From contig OY754977.1 in NCBI GenBank assembly GCA_963576475.1, positions 29,381,972 to 29,445,971 on the forward strand: 64,000 nt of DNA. The letters run 5' to 3'. The notes below the pieces were generated by a model. The model ran no database searches. It was not told the origin of the DNA and saw only the letters and a program-made list of their open reading frames with translations. Below, one piece after another: positions 20,815-31,600 of the stretch. Origin of the DNA: Molanna angustata (taxonomy: Eukaryota; Arthropoda; Insecta; Trichoptera; Molannidae). Each line of letters opens with the position of its first letter. Position 1 is the first letter of the stretch. Made by a program: the position numbers and the translations under genes.

Positions 20815-21425
20815 ACGTCATTTTTAATCAAAGACCTTATATACTAAAGTAAAGGGTTTGTTTTTAATCGACTCATAACGAAGATGTTTATCAATTCGAT
20901 AATATGATTTTTTTGTATGTTTTGCGATATTTCATTACTTTGGTGTTCGATTTCAGTAATTTTAAGCATTATTCGGTGGTTTTAATTAAATTTAGTAGAT
21001 CAAATAATGAAATCGATGAAAAGTCATCAAATCTCCATTTTGCAGTTCTGTAGTTACAACTTACCGGTTCAGATTATCCCTCCATTTCAGCTGTGAGCGT
21101 CCACACCGTGGCTTTGGGGCTAGTTTTCGGCCAAACGGACCTATAACCAGAAAATTTGGGGATAGCCGCATCCCCACGGCTATCCCCAACTGAGCCACTC
21201 AGGCCGACATGTTCTATTGGTGTGTACTTCTATTGGTCTCATTTCATTGCGGTCGAGATCTGCGCGGCCTTATTCTCCACTGCAAATCCGAATCCAATAC
21301 GATCCGATTAACTAAGAACCTACCTTTGTAACGGAGAATAATGCGGTAGGTAGGTATGCTTTGATAGTAATAGTTGATTATTTAAATGGACGCAAGCGAC
21401 AGGTAGAAAATTTTAATAATAATAA
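20815..21425. other. Spacer between two Helentron copies; hairpin and SINE scrap
   Basis: Holds a perfect 13-bp inverted repeat (21156-21189) followed at 21188-21208 by CAACTGAGCCACTCAGGCCG, a scrap of the family 2 SINE head. The rest is unassigned. Confidence 0.4.
21156..21189. repeat. Perfect 13-bp hairpin
   Basis: TTGGGGATAGCCG / CGGCTATCCCCAA with an 8-base loop, GC-rich in an AT-rich setting. Confidence 0.85.
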
Positions 21426-22389
21426 CTAGTTGCATGTAACGCATGAGATCCAACTGTCGATGGCGATAGTATGCATAATCAAAGAATACGTACCAAACTA
21501 TAAACAACACAAATTAATAAATATTTGAAGATATTTCATTTTCTATATAAAACATGTAGGTATGTTTGTCAGGATAGGATAGTATGGAGGTCAGTCTGTT
21601 TTTCCTACACAGAATATGAAAACAGTATGATGGTATGTATGTATGTTTGGAGATTTAAGTATCAAACTATTAAGTCTTCTTACATATTGTGTATAAGCGA
21701 CTACCATACAAATTGTATGAAGTGATGTCGTCATTAAATTCAATTTTTATAAAAATTGTTTAAAAAAATTTGAGATGTGCTAATACAATGTTTATATTTT
21801 TTATATAAAATTAAATTATCTTGTTGTTTCGGCTTTTGTCGATATTTAAAAAAAATGGAAATATAGGCAGTTAAACTCATAAATTTAACATAAATAAAAT
21901 ATTTTTCTTAATAAAAAATGTTTGAGAAACCCTGGAATTAAAAAAAAAACTAATTTGAGATTTTGTATTTGTCTATCTTTATGCCAATTTTCAGCGCTCT
22001 AGCTTTTATGGTTTCTGAGATAGGTATATGGAAAAATAAAGTAAAAATTCAAAAGTTGATAACCCCTGACTGAAAAAAAAATTCACAATTCTGAGTATAA
22101 AAGTTTTGTAGGCCTATAACTGTTTATATATTCTGAAAATTTGGGCTCTGTAAATTGAGCGGATCAAAAGTTATAAGGGGACACACACACACACATAAAA
22201 TGTTCTACTACGAATTCTGAGTTAATCCATCTATCGGAACATATATGCTGCGAGGCCTCTAGTTGGTGATATTAGCATGCAAAAAAACCACTACACCATA
22301 CAAAATTTTCCTTCGTACACGCATCTTGGCTTAATAATGTCGATTCATTAAGAGAATTGAATTCTCATGAACGAATCGATAGTTGGATA
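21426..22389 (-). mobile_element. Helentron-like non-autonomous element (copy b)
   Basis: Same plan and orientation as copy a, 610 bp further on: CTAG (21426-21429), hairpin CATGT-AAC-GCATG (21433-21445), ATCCAACTGTCGA (21448-21460), RTE fossil (about 21563-21650), short CA repeat (22180-22194), second hairpin GAGAAT-TGA-ATTCTC (22352-22366), TCGATAGTTGGAT (22376-22388). Confidence 0.8.
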
Positions 22390-23151
22390 CTAATAATATT
22401 TATTTTTTTTCCATAACAAAATACATATAGGAACTAAGGTTTTTTGAACATGCAATTTATGATTTACTGTGTATAAAATAAAATAAAAATAATATAAAAT
22501 AAATTAGTTGTTGGGAAGTACCATGTTTTTTAGTTCCTCCAATAAATCTTTGTCTATCTAACTAGGAGTAATTCCTGTTTTAAGTAAGGACAATTTTATC
22601 ACAATTTTAATAACATGTCCACTTCTAGCAACATGATTGAAATATTGAAATTAAAAAAGAAGAATTCCTATACTCATAGTAAGTAATAAAAAAATATCCC
22701 AATTTGAAAGCAATCAATAAACAAATAATAAACAAATCAATAAACAAATAAATAAATAAATAAGTTAACAACTCATAGCAATGAAAGAAATTAATAAAGC
22801 AACCAATAACAAATCATAGGTCAACAAACAAATCAGTATGCAATAGTATAATACAAGTAATAAGTAAACACATTATAGCATTAAAAAAAAATTAAGTTAT
22901 CAATAAACCTTCATTGGTCAACAAAACAATTCAATAAGCAATAATTAAAATACAAATAAAAAGCAAACAATTTAAACAATGAGATAACAATATGATAAAT
23001 TAGTCTAAGTAACAGTCCTTGGCAATGAAAAAAGCGATCAAAGAAATTTGGAATTGGGATCGGATTCGAGATTCAAGAGTAAGGCTACAGATCATGGTGA
23101 CCATGAGAAATTCATCAAAACTCTTCAATTTTCATATCATTGTAGGCTTTG
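22390..23151. other. AT-rich stretch with CAAATAAA-type low complexity
   Basis: Around 22700-23000 the sequence is rich in irregular AACAAATAA and CAATAA words. No gene seen. Confidence 0.4.
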
Positions 23152-23669
23152 TTTAAAAAAATGGTGTGAAGACTAGGCTATCCCCCATTTAGATATGAAA
23201 AACTCACAAGTATCGTTGAAAATGTATTTTTCATTCATTCATTCATTCATACCATCACGGCATATTCCACAATGTAGGGTAACCAGCGAAAGGTGTGCGG
23301 GTGTGCATTGCCTTATAAATGGGAGCACAACACATATTTGTATACCCACACACCAATCTCGTCTCACCTAAAAAGGCACTACATTCAGAATGGGTGGTGA
23401 ACCTCATTGCTGAACTATGTCAGATATTATTGTTGCCTGTATTTTCAACATCAATTTACTATAGTTTGTAGTATTTTTATAGTATTTTACATAAATTTAC
23501 TAAAACAATCGTAAATGAATATTGTTAGAATATGCATTTTGAATACTGGCAACATTGCTTTCGATACGTCATTATTGTCAGTGAAACGATGTTTCGTCAT
23601 AAAGTTTCGATGTAAAGAATTAGGTACTATCGCTGATGGAAAGCCTAGTCTTCACACCATTTTTTTAAA
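23152..23669. repeat. 28-bp perfect inverted repeat enclosing repeat R
   Basis: TTTAAAAAAATGGTGTGAAG then ACTAGGCT (23152-23179) is mirrored exactly at 23642-23669. A third partial copy (AAAATGGTGTGAAGACTA) lies at 23827-23844. May be a MITE with the R copy inserted. Confidence 0.6.
23232..23448 (-). repeat. Interspersed repeat R, copy 2
   Basis: Inverse of 14725-15011 and 36284-36562, starting with (ATTC)n, then CATACCATCACGGCATAT and GGTAACCAGCGAAAGGTGTG. 5' part shortened. Confidence 0.8.
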
Positions 23670-23857
23670 CATTACCTATAAAAGTTTGGTAAAACTACCA
23701 ATTTAGTCGTTTATTTTAATATTTTAGTTACTTTTTTTAAATATATGATGCAACCGGCTCACGCCAGTCGCAATTATAACTACAAACAAACCTAATTTTT
23801 TCCACACTTTTGTAGGTTAGGTTTACAAAAATGGTGTGAAGACTATATTTATCCCTA

Positions 23858-23965
23858 AATGGGTAGTGGCAGAGAAGTTCGCGAGCTGGATCCAGTGGTC
23901 GCAAGTTCGAATCCTGCCACTACCGATTTCGTTAACCTATAGCACAAGAATTTATACTCGCTTTA
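23858..23965 (+). mobile_element. tRNA-derived SINE (family 1), 3'-shortened, variant acceptor stem
   Basis: GGGTAGTGGCAGAGAAGTTC, B box GCAAGTTCGAATCC, then CCACTACCGATTTC and TAGCACAAGAATTTA. The ends GGTAGTGG and CCACTACC are fully complementary but differ from the GGTCGA/TCGACC of other copies. Confidence 0.85.
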
Positions 23966-24097
23966 GGAAATGTAACTCACAGAACGATGATGATAGTATT
24001 ACTTGAAAATAAAACAATTTGTTTTAAGTTTCACTGTAATAATTAAATGACCATGTAAAGGACACCTAGTAACCATCTTCCGAGTCAAGATGGTTTT

Positions 24098-24330
24098 GCT
24101 ATCGCTATGGAGTTCTATGCTATTGCAATGGAGTTCAATACTATTGCTATGGAGTTTTGATATTGCTATGGAGTTCTTTGCTAAAATCATGAGGTTTTAT
24201 GCTATTATTATGGAGTTCTATGCTATACCATGGGGTTCTATGCTATTTCTATGGAGCTATATGCTATAACCATGGGGTTCTATGCGATTGCTATGGAGTT
24301 CTATGCTATAACCATGGGGTTCTATGCTAA
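24098..24330. repeat. 21-bp minisatellite, about 11 units
   Basis: Units of ATGGAGTTCTATGCTATTGC with variants such as ATGGGGTTCTATGCTATAAC. The word ATGGAGTTCTAT also forms the centre of the fold-back at 26761-26948. Confidence 0.9.
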
Positions 24331-25732
24331 GAAGTCAAATAAAGTAAATGATTCATATTAATATATTTACGTCACTAATATTATCAAATAAATTGATTTT
24401 TTTATAGCCAATATAGAATTTGTAACCGGAATGCGGCAAGTTTTCGTTGCACAACATAAAACGACGAAGCTTATTTAACAATATTTTCCATTTTCTGGTT
24501 ACAAGTGATACCTAATGCTGTAATATTGTATGTAAATTTTCACCATAGTATATTGCGATAAGGGTGGTTTCGGAGAAAAATATTTTCTAACCTTGGATCT
24601 TCCGCTGTTTCAAATTTAATACTGTTCACATTTTTATCTTTACTATTTTCGTTCCGTAACAAAGGTTACCTATCTGGCAGCATTTTGTTTATAAACACTT
24701 AAAAAACGTATACATACTGTGATAAAAACATATTATAAATTTCAAAAAACGTTCGTATTTTGAATCTCAATCCCTATTTGCCATTTAAATAAACAAAAAA
24801 CTTTTAACACACTTCTATTTTTACTTGACTCATCTTTCCGTAATGAATTTTTGAATTTTAATTAACTTTCTGAACAATTTGAGCTTTGAAACTTTCAGAA
24901 TTTGTGTATTAACGATGACATTGTTACCAGCTTGATTCATTTGACACAAAAACAATTTTGTTTTTCATACCAACTTAGTGTTTAATTGTTTATGTAGGTA
25001 CCATTTATATCGTTAAAAAAAGATTATGTTCCGTATTTAAATTTTTTGTTGTATAAAACAATTATGACATTTTTACGGCATTATCAATTTAGACAAACTA
25101 CGGACTGACGTAAAAAAATATTATTCGTTACATCTTGAAGAAATATTATTATTTTTTTAATTTTAACTTACATAGCCTGTCGGGCAACCAAAACATATGG
25201 ATGGCTCCTTAAGATTTGCAATAAGAAATTACCATACTGCAATTTCTTCAAACAATCCAGAATTAATATAAATATGTATACAATGCAATATGTCCAATTC
25301 TGATTCGTCTAAATTTATCCGTCTGAATTTAAGTATATGAGAAATGTCAAAAAGTTTACTGCATTTATACGGGGCTCATTACGACACATCGCGAGTTTAA
25401 AATCCTTTTAAAACTCTGAAATGAATCAGAATAGGACATAATGTGTACTATCGATAACGGTTATGGCATGACAAAAGAATAAAGATAACGGAAGGAAAGA
25501 AAACAAAACAGGAAAAACAAGATAGAATATAATTACAGATAGTAATGATAGGAAAACAAAATGATGAGGAGAGGAAGAAGAAATCATGTTTATCAGATAG
25601 AAATTTCAGATGATCGAGGGAGGTTTATCGTTTTTTGTTGGAGAGCGACTTCAAACAATACAAAAAATTTATAATAAATTAAAATAAAATAAATTTATAA
25701 TTTTCTACCACTTGGTTAAATTTGACTTACTA
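24331..25732. other. Unassigned AT-rich stretch
   Basis: About 1.4 kb without ORF, tRNA or shared repeat that I can recognise. Confidence 0.4.
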
Positions 25733-25758
25733 GTTTCGCTCTAGACGAGCATCTTCAG
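25733..25758 (-). ncRNA. Hammerhead-ribozyme-like core (Penelope type)
   Basis: Minus strand: CTGAAGA, then T, stem GCTC-GTCTA-GAGC, then GAAAC. This fits CUGANGA, helix II and GAAA. A GTC follows nine bases on (TAGTAAGTC). Helix I is not well paired, so activity is doubtful. Confidence 0.45.
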
Positions 25759-25830
25759 AGTAGTGAATAAATTTTTGTATAATATGGAGTATTTATATAA
25801 ATTATAGTACAGTGATTGACAACCAATGGT

Positions 25831-26062
25831 TATTATTATTATTATTATTTATTACTTCTCGGGCAATTAACAGGTACTATGTCAAATATTAATTTAACAC
25901 GCATCCAATAACAGGTTGCCACATTGTGGAGACTTACGACATTAATCGTCTCACAGATACAGACTGAAAACACAATTAAAGACTGTGTCTCCACCGGGAA
26001 TCGAACCCGGGACCTTTGGATCAGCAGTCAGATACCCAACCAACTGAGCCACGAAGGCCGAC
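25831..26062 (-). mobile_element. tRNA-derived SINE (family 2)
   Basis: Minus strand starts GGCCTTCGTGGCTCAGTTGG (A box), has GGTCCCGGGTTCGATTCCCG (B box), then GGAGACAC, a 150-bp body (TTTTCAGTCTGTATCTGTGA) and an (AAT)n tail. Different tRNA head from family 1. Degraded copies at 11478-11660 and 31440-31600. Confidence 0.88.
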
Positions 26063-26407
26063 AACAAACAGAAGTAGTAACAAGAAGTCATATAAATAAA
26101 AACAAAAATCGATAGTCAAATAAAAACAAAAAACAAAAGTAAAATAAAAAACAATAAAAACAAAAATCAAAAGTAGTAACTCAAATTAAATCAATTGGAA
26201 GAATATTATAAATGTGTTTTATTTTAATATATTATAATGGAATATTCCATCAAGTAAAGAAAAAAAAGAAGAACTTATATTTTATCGTAGATAAAACTCA
26301 TTCAATCAACTTCTTTCTTGTTATTTAATTTCACCATACTTACATATAAAGTAAGCTTTGTGAATATTAAAAATAAGCAAAGGGGGTATTATTTTGTTAA
26401 TATTTCT

Positions 26408-26505
26408 GGTTGGTTGGAAGAAATTACCTAATGGCAATAAGCCCTTCAGTGTCCATTCTATTTGTTTATATTACGTACAAACAGATAAATGAATAAAATA
26501 CAGGG
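26408..26505 (+). other. Retroelement 3' module fragment
   Basis: GGTTGGTTGGAAGAAATTAC then CTAATGGCAATAAGCC. Related words lie at 30446-30470 (inverted) and 63508-63540; resembles 3' regions of insect LINEs and SINEs. 26063-26407 is unassigned. Confidence 0.4.
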
Positions 26506-26559
26506 AATATAATTTTGAGGCATCATTATAACAAAAAAAAAATATCTGCTTTCAAATTA

Positions 26560-26718
26560 GATGGGTCGATGTCAGAGCGGTTAGCGCGCTGGGCTAGTAA
26601 TCCAGTGGTCACGAGATCAAAACCTGCCTCGACCGATTTCGTTCACCTATAGCACAAGCAGAGATTTATGCTTTATTTGGAGAAAGTAGAAAGATGTATA
26701 TGTTACAAGGACATTCGA
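26560..26718 (+). mobile_element. tRNA-derived SINE (family 1)
   Basis: GATGGGTCGATGTCAGAGCG, CTAGTAATCCAGTGG, mutated B box GAGATCAAAACC, CACCTATAGCACAAGCAG; ends GTTACAAGGACATTCG. Confidence 0.88.
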
Positions 26719-26760
26719 TATTTCCACCACCACCCGCTCCGCATTTGGGAACTGTCAAAA

Positions 26761-26948
26761 CCAGGGGGGCAAGTCAGTGTCAGGTCAACCGGCGCAATCT
26801 AAACCACCCATGTTTACCCATATAATTGATTTAATTATCATATGGAGTTCTATAGCATATTATAGAACTCCATAAGATAATTATATCGATGATATGGGTA
26901 AACATGGATGGTTTTGATTCCGCCGGTTGACCAGACTTGCCCCCCAGG
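26761..26948. mobile_element. Fold-back MITE
   Basis: Two arms of about 90 bp in inverse orientation: GGGGGGCAAGTC...GGTCAACCGGCG...CATGTTTACCCATAT and the mirror ATATGGGTAAACATG...CCGGTTGACC...GACTTGCCCCCC, meeting at TATGGAGTTCTATAG-CATAT-TATAGAACTCCATA. Confidence 0.85.
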
Positions 26949-27542
26949 AGTGTGAGGCCGAAACCCAGACTACCCAAGGAATGAATATACTCAGACTACC
27001 AAAAACATGTTTTTGTACATACCTATATTTTAAAATTAGCAGATCTAGGTTATAAAACCCTATTACAAGAACGTAACATTTAAATAACATTTGACTGGAA
27101 AAAAATAAAGTCTAATAAATGAACGACGAATATTTATTTATACGCGATACATTATTGTTACATCCGTGTGAACTCTGTTATCGATTGTGATAATCTGAAA
27201 TGAACACACACCCCAGTTTTGATCTTAAAATATATACATCTCTCTCAATCCCCATTGTAAGGGTTTTATTACAGCTAAAAGCCAGCGCTGTGAAGGGAAT
27301 GGTGTGCAGCCAATATCCATTAACAGATTTTCATTCAAATAGTCCATTATTGATACATACCTACTGAAAATAGAGCGCAAAAAATAAATTCAAAATCACA
27401 ATGCTCAAATGGGATACGTACAATAAAAAGAATGTTTCCGAATCAAGCATTGTGAATAAAATATTCAATTTGCGTAAATACAGGTATAAAATATTTTTAA
27501 GTTTTCAAAGTTCTTATTATTCACACTGTGGAATGCCATTAT
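26949..27542. other. Unassigned AT-rich stretch
   Basis: No feature recognised. Confidence 0.35.
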
Positions 27543-27821
27543 AAATTATTTATATTGACTTAACTATTTAGAAGACACTATAGTTTTACTTCCACTCAAT
27601 AAATTAACTTTTATAAATTAATTATTGGAACGTTTTCGGACTTTCGTCCACCATCAGCAACGTCGTTACTTAAACTTTTACTTTTAAAGTTTAAGTAACG
27701 GCGTTGCTGATGATGGACGGAAGTCCGAAAACGTTCCAATAGTTAATTTATAAAAGTTAATTTATTGAGTGGAAGTAAAACTATAGTGTCTTCTAAATAG
27801 TTAAGTCAATATAAATAATTT
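27543..27821. mobile_element. 279-bp palindrome (136-bp arms) with hammerhead-like motifs
   Basis: Arms 27543-27678 and 27686-27821 are inverse copies with about four mismatches, separated by TACTTTT. The right arm reads CTGATGA-T-GGAC-GGAA-GTCC-GAAA on the plus strand (27707-27730); the left arm carries the same motif on the minus strand with CTGATGG. Such motifs occur in Penelope-like terminal repeats, which can lie in inverted arrangement. Confidence 0.75.
27707..27730 (+). ncRNA. Hammerhead-ribozyme-like core in palindrome arm
   Basis: CTGATGA, one base, 4-bp helix II GGAC/GTCC capped by GGAA, then GAAA: the conserved catalytic core. No convincing cleavage triplet with helix I was found in the immediate context. 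Confidence 0.45.
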
Positions 27822-28119
27822 AAAAGATTTTTATTTCATTATTAATCAAAATCATTTGAATAGATAATCGCCTCGAAACTCTCTTATGCCAATTGAAATA
27901 AATGTATATTTGAATGTATGTTTTATTTAGGTGTAAAACATTAGTACATTTTCGTACACCTAGTACCTACCTATAAACCAAAGAATATAAAAAATATTGG
28001 AAAAAATTAACACATTTACATGTGTGACGTATAAAAAATAATAAAAAAAAAATATTCCAATATCCGATATACATCACAGATTATTTTTTAAAGATTTTTT
28101 CTTTATGTAGGTATTCAAT

Positions 28120-28503
28120 GCATTGAAAGGAAAATCCTGAGAAAGATTTTTGACCCAGTAAATGATAATGGACTTTGGAGGATGCGATATAATCACGAAC
28201 TACAGGCAATATATGACGAACCCAACACTGTAAAAGTCATTAAAGTACGTAGACTGCAGTGGTTGGGACATGTCAGCCGGATGAATGATGATCGTATCCC
28301 CAAAAAGGTTCTTGATACCAATCTAGAGGGCAGAACAAGTAGATGCAGGCCTAAGCTAAGATGGCTGAACGATACAGAAAACGACATAAGAGCGATAGGA
28401 ATAGCAAACTGGAGGAAAGCGGTGGAGGACAGGGACGGCTGGAGAAGGATTCTGGAGGAGGCCAGGGCCCACACAGGGCTGTAGCGCCAATGATGATGAT
28501 GAT
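28120..28503 (+). pseudogene. RTE-type LINE (family B), 5'-truncated copy
   Basis: Encodes ERKILRKIFDPV, MRYNHELQAIYDEPN, RRLQWLGHVSRM, IPKKVLD, GRTSRCRPKLRW, NWRKAVEDRDGWRRIL and EEARAHTGL, stop at 28484; a single open frame of 100 codons from the first ATG. 3' end GGGCTGTAGCGCCA plus (ATG)n. Flanked by the 9-bp duplication GTATTCAAT (28111-28119, 28504-28512). Same family as 48064-49291 and 50841-53526. Confidence 0.9.
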
Positions 28504-28621
28504 GTATTCAATACCTAGGCGATTAACGCGAGTAATCGTGTCAAATGATATAAATATAATATTTATACATATTTTTTTGACAATGTTGTAAGTTGTCCAT
28601 TATATTGTTATTTTCATTTAT

Positions 28622-28880
28622 ATACTAGCAACACCCGGTAGACCTTGTGCTGCCTGTGTACCTATAACTAATTAAAAATGTTTGATATTGAAGTAATCTG
28701 AAATTTTTAATTTTGTCCTTTTTGTACCTCCCGTCCCTTCAATAACTCCTGTCCCATCAATACCTTCCTCCCATTAGTACCTTCCGTCCCTTCAGTGACT
28801 CCTTATACATCCTTTCAGGTCCTCCCGTCTCTTCCATCCCTTCAGGGAATAAATCAAATGACATTTATGTTTGTATTCCT
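28622..28880 (+). repeat. Fragment of a widespread insect repeat (CTAGC...GGTAGAC start)
   Basis: Starts TATACTAGCAACACCCGGTA like 42552-42580 (ACTAGCGGACCCGATAGACG). Then irregular CCCGTCCCTTCAATA-type repeats, the inverse of the GAAGGGACGGGAGG repeats at 33821-33990. Confidence 0.55.
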
Positions 28881-28914
28881 ATGTCGATAATAAATTAATA
28901 AATTTCATTGTGAT

Positions 28915-29720
28915 TACAGCATATATATTCTATATATAGATTTACTCAGAATTCGGAGTAGAAAATTTAGTGTGTCTGTGTGTCCCCCACCTCTTATAAC
29001 TTTTGATCCGCTCAATTCACAGAGCCCACAATTTCAGAATATGTAGATAGTTATAGGCTTACAATGCTTTCATACTCAGAATTAGAATTTTTTTTCAGTC
29101 AGGGGTTATCAACTTTTGAATTTTTACTATATTTTTCCATATACCTCAAAAACCATATAAGCTATAACCCTGTAAATTGTTACAAATACAAACAACTTTA
29201 AAATCTCAAATATTTTTTTCAAAAAAAAAAATACAGAATTTCTCAAACATTTTTTATTTAGAAAAACATTGTTTTTATGATAAATGTATGTGTTTAACTG
29301 CCTTTATTTCCAAAGTTTTTAAAAACATCGGAAAAAGTCGAAATACCTCAACTAGATAATTTAATTTTCTTTAAAAAATATCAAAATTATAGTAGTACCT
29401 ACATCTCAAACTTCATACAATTTCATATAGTGACGACATCGTTTCGTACAATTTGTAAGACAGTAAACACTACACAATATCTCACACAATTATAGTTAAA
29501 CCTACTTAATACACAAACATACATCATGCTATTTTCATATTCTGGGTAGAAAAAAAAACTGATCTCCATACTATCCTATCCTGACATATATACCTACATG
29601 TTTTATATAAAAAACAAAAAAAGTTAATTTGTGTTTAAGTGTTTATAGTTTGGTACGTATTCTTCAATTATGCATACTATCGCCATCGACAGTTGGATCT
29701 CATGTGTGACATGCAAATAG
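28915..29720 (+). mobile_element. Helentron-like non-autonomous element (copy c), 5'-truncated
   Basis: Plus orientation: TTTACTCAGAATTCGGAGTA, short TG tract, TTATAACTTTTGATCCGCTC, RTE fossil (about 29510-29590), TCGACAGTTGGAT (29686-29698), terminal hairpin CATGT-GTG-ACATG (29701-29713), CAAATAG (CTAG mutated). Lacks the 5' subterminal repeat. Confidence 0.75.
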
Positions 29721-30407
29721 TTATGAAACGTAATTTAGGTACAGCTGATTCTAGCGATGCAGGGAAGGTTTGTTTTACTTGTCAACGTTCATGTCAACGT
29801 CCTAAGTTTATTTAAAATTACCAAAAGATTCGATACTTCTATCAATGAAAATATAAATAGGTATGTATTCATTTTTCTATTCAGAATGAGGGAAATAAAA
29901 AACCTTAACACTTTTAATGATCTTGTTGCCATTTTAATAGAGATAGATATAGGAAGAAAAAGCCAACGAAATCCGTCGGAATCTATCCGACCAATTTGAA
30001 TAAAAATGCCATTTGTAGTATTCGCATTTTGCTTTTATATCAGAGAGAATAATTTATTTTAATGGAAAATTGAATTCACAATAGATTTAATGATTGTTTT
30101 CGTTGTTAAATAAATCTATTACATATTCGATTTATACCTGTAAAATAATTATGTTATCCAAGAGATTCCCCTATTCCAAAAATAATCATACACAAATGAC
30201 TTACATAATATATGATATTTAAAAATTAAACTAAATGTTTAATTTTTAAATAACAACACTTGTTTCGGAAGAGCCATCAAATGCACCGTCTAATTCATTA
30301 ATTTTGAAAATATTTTTATTTATCAACAATATGATAAAATGATGATTTCACAATAAATTTTGAAGCTTTTTAAATCATTTTCTTAACAATAATGATGATG
30401 ATGATGA
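29721..30407. other. Unassigned AT-rich stretch
   Basis: An 80-codon plus frame (29757-29999) has no motif. Confidence 0.35.
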
Positions 30408-30597
30408 ACACTTCCTTGCGCCCTGCGCAAGTGGCGAGTTTATTGCTGTATGCCAATTTCTTCCAAATAACCAGTGTTTCCAGCCCAGAGAAGTAATATT
30501 TGCGTGCGAAATAAATTTAAATAAATTTCTCCTCTGCTGGGAATCAAACCCAGGACAAGTAAGTTGGTAATCGTGTAGAGTGCACACTTTTGATAAT
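30408..30597 (-). mobile_element. SINE-like element (family 3) with (CAT)n tail
   Basis: Minus strand: B-box-like CTGGGTTTGATTCCCAGCAG (30535-30554), body, TTGGAAGAAATTGGCATACA, then TTGCGCAGGGCGCAAGGAAG and (CAT)n. The A-box half is weak. Structure is tRNA-like head plus LINE-like 3' module. Confidence 0.55.
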
Positions 30598-31439
30598 ATA
30601 TACAGTAGAAATGATCTTCAATAAAATGCATTTAGTAAATTTAACCCTTTGAAGAAGTAAAATTGTTGAAGATATACCTTCCTGAATGTCCAGCATATGT
30701 ATGAGGTACCGGAAAGACAATTGAGATGTTACCGGTACGTTTGACGCAGACCACCTGATCATATTGTAAACGAAGCGATTTCCATTTATCTTCCTCGACT
30801 AACATCCACATAAAGATCAAAAAATTCTTGAACAGTTTAAGGTCATTCAGAAATATTGCACAGTACAGGAGAGAAGAGCTTACAAACTAAGAGCTAACAT
30901 CAACAATTTTCACAGAAAATGAGATGGGATGCAGCCAAGGAGAAGAAGAAAAAAAGCCCAAATCGGTTATGAATGAATTGAATTCGATTAAAACAAATAA
31001 ATTGACAACACATGTTCGTTTAAAGCAAACACAGGTGGAAATAAAATGATAAAAAGGTTTAAAAAGGCAGAATTTGATAAATAGAAGTGAGCACGAAACA
31101 GGAAGCGCTCGGTATAACTATCAAAATGTCGTCATTTAAAGAGTGACTTGGTACACTTATAAAGGCTAAACCAAAATGGGGTTGAACCACAGGTTAAACC
31201 AACCAAAATAAAGGTTGTACGATGGTTACGCATGAATTATGTAAACCGCGCGTATTTTAATGGTCACATTGCAGGTTCTACAGGATGTTAATAAAATACT
31301 TCACATTTATGTATGTTTGTAGGCAATAATTATAAATTCATGTCCTATCCCTGACATGGGATGCATACGGTACTATATACCTACCGTGGATATGTTTTTG
31401 GGTTAAAACATGTTCACAGTATATAGGTAGCACGCACCT
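30598..31439. other. Unassigned AT-rich stretch
   Basis: Nothing recognised. Confidence 0.35.
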
Positions 31440-31600
31440 AATAACAAGTTGCTAAACTTTTGAAAATCTTGATGTTACCTAATCATCTAACTGATCTAAC
31501 GGATCCAGAATTTAAAAATAATGAGATCCCATCGGCAGTAACAAACCCCTTGTCCTATGTATATTATATATCCTAATTACTGAGTCACAAAGACGCGTGA
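31440..31600 (-). mobile_element. SINE family 2, badly degraded copy
   Basis: Scattered matches to 25831-26062: ACCTAATAACAAGTTGC, AATCATCTAACTGATC, AATTACTGAGTCACAAAG. Confidence 0.4.

Noticed and set aside
25985..26062. Genuine tRNA gene on the minus strand
   Set aside because: Good A and B boxes, but the anticodon arm does not fold cleanly and a SINE body plus (AAT)n tail follows.
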